64,000 nt of DNA from Bryoerythrophyllum caledonicum (Eukaryota > Streptophyta > Bryopsida > Pottiales > Pottiaceae). The stretch lies in assembly GCA_963971425.1 (NCBI GenBank), contig OZ020526.1, positions 19,001,173-19,065,172 on the forward strand. Reading direction: 5' to 3'. Position 1 is the first letter of the stretch. Every line of letters begins with the position of its first letter. The notes under the pieces were generated by a model, which saw only the letters and a list, made by a program, of their open reading frames with translations, made no database searches and had not been told where the DNA came from. A program made the position numbers and the translations under genes. This document shows, piece after piece, positions 58,100 through 64,000 of the stretch.

Positions 58100-59737
58100 A
58101 ACCCTAGAACGCTCTCATTCTCTCTCGCACTCTCTCGCTCACTGTCCCTCTCTCTTACCGTTGCTCCTCTCTCTTACCGTCCGCAGCAGGCTTGTCGTTG
58201 CCCACCGTCTTGCAGGTAACAACTCTTTTCTCTCCCACTCAAGCATGCATTTCCTAGCAAGCATCGGAGCCAATTAGTACCTCCTCATGCACCCCTTCGC
58301 TAGATTTTACAGTTCGAAATGAGGGTCTCTAGGTTTGTAGCACTCCTAAGCCATCTTCTCTAACAGCTTGGTGCTTGTGTTGTTGTTGTTGTTGCTGTAG
58401 TTGGATCTGGCGAGAATGGCGCTGATGCAGAAGCTCGGCGCTTCTTCCGCCAGGCTGCTGCGGACGCCCCCCTCGCAGCTCACATTGTCACGCGGCTTCG
58501 CTGGTCAGTCAGTTTTTCTACTTCCATTCCTAGATGTGAATCTTCGACTTGCAATTGATGGTTTAGGGTTTCTTTCTGTATTCTAACAGTAGGTTTATGA
58601 AACCTGAAATTTCTAGATGCGAATTCGTTGAATTTTTGGTGAATGAATGAGTTAGGGGATGTCGAAAATGGTGAGTTGCAGTTTAGTTCTAGAGTTCTGT
58701 CTATGTTTTGTTTAATACTGAAACTTAAATTCGATTTTCCGATTACTTTAAACTATAGGGTTACCTTTGTGTATTCTAAATGCAGGTTCTGTTGGGGCAT
58801 GTTACATTTATCACATGAGTAAGGGAAAATATTGAATGGGCAATGGTGTGATATGCCGTTATGACACATTGCACTGGTTGTTTCTCTGGGAATTTTTTTT
58901 CTGGTTTTTAATTTTGTTGTTATTGTTGTGATTGTGGAGCAGCTGATGCTGCGCATGGAGAAGCGAAGGTGCCAATGTGGAAGGCCCCTACGAGCCCATC
59001 CACATGGAAGGAAGAACACGTAAGCCAATTGCCTTCTATCTAAATATTAATGGCACAGAGTATGATATATTAGACTCCCTCTATTAAGGGGTGTTAGAGT
59101 TTTGTTTGAAAAGAAATTAGTCAATGAGAGGCCGTGCAATCTCACCTTGTAATTCTACTCCATGACTACGGTTAAGGCTAGAATGTAGGCAGTTTTCTAT
59201 AGTTAAGGGAGGCTTGTCATACACCTCCTTTTGCAGCTCATGGATTAGAGTTTACATGTAATAGTCTTCCTCAAGTTCGTCCCCAAGTTCACAAAAGGAG
59301 ATTTAGAAAGTAATTTAGCACCCAACCCTGAATTTCACCAGCTTGTGTAGTTTCCGTCATCGTCAGGTGGGTCTTGCACCTCAGACTTGCAAAATTCAGG
59401 GTAAAGAACTTTCTAATTACCCTGTAGATGCTCGTACTGGCTAGCGTGAACTCTGACACCCTACTGAGATTGGAGATCAGCCTGCGTTGGTGCCTAGAGG
59501 ATATTACATATTTCAGTGCTCAACGGTTTGGGGCTTTGAACTGTTACCTGAAATCTGGTACGAATTAGAAGTCGTGCATTCTGTGTTGTCATACTTTCGA
59601 TGATCTAAATTCTCTCTCTGTCTGTTTCTGTGCAGTTTGTGTTCGTGTCACTAGCTGGATGGGGATCTCTGTTCTTCGGCGGGTACAAGTTCCTCACCAG
59701 CGGTTCCAAAAAGGAGGAGCCTGCAACCAAGCACTGA
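58100..59737 (+). CDS. small predicted mitochondrial single-span membrane protein
   Basis: Transcript leader with CT-rich sequence to 58215, a leader intron 58216-58400, then coding exons 58416-58503, 58943-59019 and 59636-59737 (phases agree; 88 aa). The N-terminus MALMQKLGASSARLLRTPPS is rich in Arg, Ser, Ala and Leu without acids, with RGFA near residue 27, as in mitochondrial presequences. A conserved-looking VPMWKAPTSPSTWKEEH precedes one hydrophobic span (FVFVSLAGWGSLFFGGYKFL) and a charged tail ending KKEEPATKH. Size and layout resemble accessory subunits of inner-membrane respiratory complexes, but I cannot name the family. The start at 58416 is chosen because it is the first ATG after the leader intron. 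Confidence 0.8.
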
Positions 59738-60456
59738 AGGCTGCCAGTCTAGAAGAATAATGAAGAAAGTTCATGTAGAAGCTAATGCTGGTCACTGAGG
59801 GTGCCAATTGCTCTAGCCTCTGTTAGCAAGGATCCATATATATTCATTTTCGCTTAATATGTGGCCGCATTTCATCTCAGGGACGTGGTTTTGAGTGATG
59901 TTTTTGGAGTTGTGAAATTATTCTCTCTCCCTCTCTGTATTGGATTTTTTTTTACTGAACAACTTGGTTATATATAAGTAACGTTTTGCTATGGAAAATG
60001 TGTCCTGAGACGAAATAAACACCATTTCCTTCTTGGATGAAATCCGTACACATGGATGAAATAAACACTTCTCTGGATAGCGACGGACTCTCCGTCGCGA
60101 ATCACAATAAAGGCCGCTTCGGGAACAGCGGAACAGAGGGAACACGCTCACGTGCGCGCTCCCACACCCTACCCCCAGACCCGCCACCCTTGAACCCCAT
60201 CTATGTCCTCTGTACACCCACCCCGGAAAATCTACGCCCTCGGTAAACTCGTGCACGCTTTTGGGACCAGCGAAAGGGTCAAGTCAGTCACTCTGGAGCG
60301 CTTCTAGTCAAGTGCAGACAGCACAAGTCGACATATACAAGAGTGAGCATCTAAGTTAAGTGATCATGTCCAAGCTCGAGCGTCTTCCACGCGCATAACA
60401 CTTGTGCACTCTCGCCGATCTTTTCCCTTTCCTCCCGCTTTCCCGGAGCAATAATT
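59738..60456. other. intergenic: 3' UTR and upstream DNA
   Basis: 3' UTR of the small membrane-protein gene, then sequence with no credible ORF. ATGAAATAAACAC and CCGTACACATGGATGAAATAAA show a short direct repeat near 60016-60070. Confidence 0.45.
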
Positions 60457-60670
60457 CACCGAGGAGGACACTGGCGATGGAGCGCTCGGCGACTGAATCG
60501 TCGTGAGCCTGTTCTTTCCTGCTGGACTCGGTTTCTTGGCGGAGAACACCGTTCGGGCGGTGTCGGCGGCGGAGGACACTGGCGATGGAGCGCTCGGCGA
60601 GTGAAGGTGCCGGTTCTCGCTTCTCTTTTCTGCTGGATTCTGGTTCTTGGAGGAGATGCATGGATTCCTG
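60457..60670 (+). repeat. two-unit tandem duplication (~110 bp)
   Basis: GAGGACACTGGCGATGGAGC recurs at about 60463 and 60573, each followed by GCTCGGCGA(C/G)TGAA and a TTCT(T/C)TTCTGCTGGA stretch. Lies in the presumed leader or promoter region of SEC3. Confidence 0.85.
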
Positions 60671-61809
60671 ATTTGTTTACTTGGCGAATTTATGTTTGGA
60701 GGAGACGCGCATTCTTTGGAGATGAAGGAATTCTTGATTTGTAATATGCGATTGGAGTAGAGTGGAGATTGAGGTGAGGTGAGTGGAATTAGCGGAGTGT
60801 TTGTTAGCTATGGCGAGGAGGCGTCGTCGTTGGAGGTTTGATTTGGTGGAATTTTGAGGTTGTGCGAGCCTGGCTTGGTGGATTGAATTTGCTTTGTTTA
60901 GATTCGAATAGTGGTTGCGGCACTGGCTCTGGAGGCCGTGGTGTTGTGAGGTGGTTTGGATTTCGGATTGCCGCGTGTTGAATTGGAATTTCTGAGCAGT
61001 GATGCGGATGCTGGGGAAGTTGTCTTGATTTTTGGTGAGTTGTTCCGTGAGTGATGATTTTTTGTACGTCTGAATCGGAGTGGACCGGGTCCTAGCGGAA
61101 ATAATTGCTACATACCGCTGCTGTGGCGGAATGTCGAGTTGCGTGAAGTTTTTTCGTAGATCATGTCTTTTGAGCTGATGACTTGGTCTTTGACTTTTGA
61201 AGGAGTCGTGATGAAACGTTGAAAGGATATGGCTGACTTGGTTTCTCTTACTTGAGCTTTTGAGCTCAAGTAGCTGAGCTGTGGTAGCTACTTAAGTCAG
61301 CAGAAGAAAACGAATCGAATCATTTACTGAATTTCGCCTGGAATGTTCTCATTTGAATGTCCGTAATTGAGGATGAGCACGCATTCTAGTTGCGCGAGCT
61401 GAATGTGCCGTCATAGATTTTGCAATCTCCCTGGGAGACTTGCAGGACACAAAGTGTACCTGTGCAAGTTTCTATGCTTGGCTATGTAGTCCAACGAGCT
61501 GGATTGTTAAGAATCCATTTCACTATGTTGTAACTCTCTCGAATTATAGTCTCTCTCACTAGTGTTCCGCTGATTGTAATGCGATTGTCTGAAGCTTCTT
61601 TTTCCCACAGTTTGATGGCTTTTCTCGCTCATTAAACTCGTTGCACACGAACTTGTTTCAGGTGTCTCCACTTGAACATTCGTCTCTGAGTGGAGCTGCC
61701 GTGACCATTTGTCATCAGTAAATTGAGGGAGTGTGCAACGGCATTGGACATACCTGAGTAAGAATGAAACGCAGATAGAGTGCGCAAGCGCGAAAGAGGA
61801 GAGACGTGG
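60671..61809 (+). promoter_or_regulatory. presumed SEC3 promoter and 5' leader
   Basis: GT-rich, intron-like DNA without a good ORF. Several GGTGAG-type donors and TTTTAG/TTGCAG acceptors are present, so leader introns are likely, but no single model can be chosen. Confidence 0.35.
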
Positions 61810-63870
61810 ATGGCGTTTGACCCCAGGATGGAAGAAACTTGGGATGAGGAATTGCGGGGTAAGGTACAAAATATGCTTGGCTCGTCAGAGCATGTGGCTG
61901 TGGCATTCTTTGTTGAGAAGAGTACAAGCTCATGGGGCGTTGGAGGTCGTCGTACCGATCTTACAAGCAAACAACGGATCCTCGCGCTTAGTGGTAATTC
62001 CTATTACTACTCACATGATAATCGATTCAACCATGTAACTCGTACTGTTCGTTGGTTACTGCAGGTCCTCTCATTAGTACTTATGTCCTACTGAATTGGA
62101 GCTGATTTATGTCATTTTTAGTGGCCAGGCATAAAATTAAATGCAGTAGCATATGTCATGGAAGTATGAGCAAATATTTGGTCACGAAGTACTGCTAAGT
62201 TTTTATTATTTTCTAGCTCTAGCCGATGTTTTTTAAATGAATTTATCAAGTAAGGAAGGTCCTACAGGCAGGCCATATGGTATCTTCTGTTATGTGAATA
62301 TATCTTCTCGGCAAGCAGAAGGTCTACTTTGCTTATGTATTTTGACTATACAGAGCAGACTTCCGTAGATTTGAGAAGCGAGCAACTGTAGATATTATTG
62401 TTGGATGCTTCACTGAGGGCTTACGTTGATTGTGGATACAGTAAAGACTTCATCATTGAGAGAGATCAAGAAAGTACGACTGCAAGTGGCGACGGACTCT
62501 GCCGCTGGTCTCAAGGTATATCTTCGATCATATTATGGTTATTATCTGGTAACGAATGTAAATCTTCCCGAACGTGAAGAATTCATGCAGCCAATCAGTT
62601 ATGACTTTGATAAATTACGGTCTTTGTCTCTCATGTGTCATTCTGACACACATTTTTTGGTGCCCCTGCAGATTGAGAAAGTTCATAATCTGAGCCATTT
62701 AACCAAAATCGAAGGAGTTCTTGACGATAAGAGTGGACGTACCTTTACTCTGGTCTGATGGACTATGCTTTATTCAGTTTTCGTTTCAGCATTATTTTAC
62801 ATCATCATCATATTTTTACATTATTTTTTGCATTATATTCAATCCTTGGAGACCTGCTGAAAGCTAAGTTTCTAAAGTTGTGATACTGACATGTCTTTCC
62901 CATACAGACTTTTGATCTGTTAAAGAAGCACGCAGTTGGGCCTTCTCCACAATGGACAATGCGTAGTTTAGATGACCGGTAAGGACGTACCATGATTTTT
63001 GCAAGATCTATGTCCTTCCAAATTCATGGACGTTTTTCAGTCTCGAATATGTCATCTTGAAAATGATATATTAAATGGGGTTGCGTGTTTTCTCTACAGA
63101 GACTAAGTTTGCTTGGGTGTGTTCTCTTGCAGGAACCTTCTACTGATTTCGATTTTCAAATTCTGTAAGAATTACCATGGTCGCCCTCCAAAAATTGTCG
63201 GCATCGACGTTGTGGAACTGCAATTGTGGGCGCAGGTGATTTTTTGCGGATATGAAGTTCGCATATCTTATATTTTTCTTACAGTACAGCTTGAAATCAA
63301 TCCTCTGTCGTGCTCTGAACATGTCAGGGTAGCATACCATGAATTGCTAGGCAAGAGTCCACAACACTAGTTTAACCTTGAATCTGGTGAATGCTCTGAA
63401 ATGCAGAAATACACAAAGGGAACTCCTGCAGAAGCACCATCAAAGGCGGATGCAAAAGTGCGAGTAGCTTCTGTCGTCAAGGAAGAAGAGCTTGTTGATG
63501 ATGAAGATGAAGAGGCTGAGACAGTGGAAACTGCAAGAGTGGACGACTATGAAATTGTCTCCAAAGACGAGGAAGAGGATATGGATGCTCTTCTGGGCAT
63601 GTGCGTTCTACCCTCGTGCACAGAATTGGCTACAACTCGTCTCATATTGATGTAGAAAAAGTGCTAAGGTGTCGTTTGGTTATCGAACAAGATCCTCTTG
63701 AACAATTTCTTTTTTTCTTACTGTAGCCAAAGGAAAATGGTGGTGTTGGCAGGTACGTACTGGGGATTGATGAAGCGGATGCTTTCTCAGAACGTTTGGA
63801 AAAGGAACTAACTGCGTTAGACACTGCCAACGTCCATGCAATTCTGGAAAACGGGCCTCTTGTTGACGAG
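61810..63870 (+). CDS. SEC3: exocyst complex subunit SEC3, 5' part
   Basis: SEC3 helps tether secretory vesicles at the plasma membrane as part of the eight-subunit exocyst; its N-terminal PH domain binds phosphoinositides and Rho-type GTPase partners. Exons, all GT-AG with consistent phase: 61810-61993, 62442-62515, 62672-62752, 62908-62978, 63133-63235, 63407-63600, 63753-63870, continuing past the window. The product starts [17 protein letters not shown] and reads RILALSV at the first junction, then [36 protein letters not shown] and [17 protein letters not shown], all close to the plant SEC3 N-terminal domain. An acidic linker ([13 protein letters not shown]) leads to [28 protein letters not shown] and [16 protein letters not shown]. 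Translation start: first ATG in frame; the upstream GTG at 61780 is not needed. Confidence 0.93.
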
Positions 63871-64000
63871 GTCGGCATGTCGTCCAGCTCATGTCTAAGT
63901 GACCATTGTCTATGTTCATACCATATTGAGCTGATTTGTGATCCAAGCCACCTGCACCGGAAGTTATGTTCCTACTTGTTGGGGCATTCTCTTGCATAGT

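Noticed and set aside
57834-58100. Three overlapping minus-strand ORFs rich in Phe, Ser and Leu
   Set aside because: They are translations of an A/G polypurine tract and have no independent support.
61780-61809. Upstream GTG as the SEC3 start
   Set aside because: Not used for eukaryotic initiation as a rule; the ATG at 61810 lies in frame ten codons later.

Overview
This is nuclear DNA from a land plant. The evidence is spliced genes with GT-AG introns, a plant-type SEC3 exocyst gene, four interstitial copies of the plant telomere repeat TTTAGGG, and plant Mutator-like (MULE), Ty3/gypsy, LINE and Tc1/mariner remains. A piggyBac transposase and two Crinkler-type ATPase-nuclease genes are unusual for a flowering plant and hint at a bryophyte or another early-diverging lineage. 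The species cannot be fixed from this window.

Layout. 1-~5950: a Mutator-like element with a C48 (Ulp1-like) protease gene on + and, convergent to it, a four-exon FAR1/MULE/SWIM transposase gene on -. 6056-6276: a small MITE at a TA site. 6726-6998: the orphan last exon of a 2-oxoglutarate dioxygenase. 7000-15500: AT-rich DNA with no recognised gene, built largely from one repeat family with TTAA-CCCCTAAA ends, partly nested. 15500-30953 and 41242-55268: a direct segmental duplication of 14-15 kb (copies A and B). Each copy holds a LINE 3' end, a ~106-bp tandem array, a candidate F-box-like exon, two nested LTR retrotransposon pieces with matching primer-binding sites, and a Crinkler-like gene. 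Copy A alone also has a 1642-bp Tc1/mariner insertion whose exact empty TA site is preserved in copy B. 31524-34091: a piggyBac transposase with two amber stops. 35000-41240: a 300-bp foldback, a 16-bp minisatellite, a 550-bp MITE and a decayed gypsy reverse-transcriptase piece. 55268-58000: a broken gag, telomere-like repeats, a perfect hairpin and another TTAA-family element. 58080-64000: ordinary genes, namely a small predicted mitochondrial membrane protein and the 5' half of SEC3.

The most interesting content is the pair of Crinkler-like genes. Their ATPase and nuclease exon is intact in both copies, but the 5' coding segment has been swapped at a shared phase-1 splice boundary. By hand count the exon has changed about four times as often at amino-acid-altering positions as at silent ones. 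No CRISPR array, rRNA gene or confident tRNA was seen. Exon boundaries were deduced by hand from reading frame, splice consensus and family similarity.
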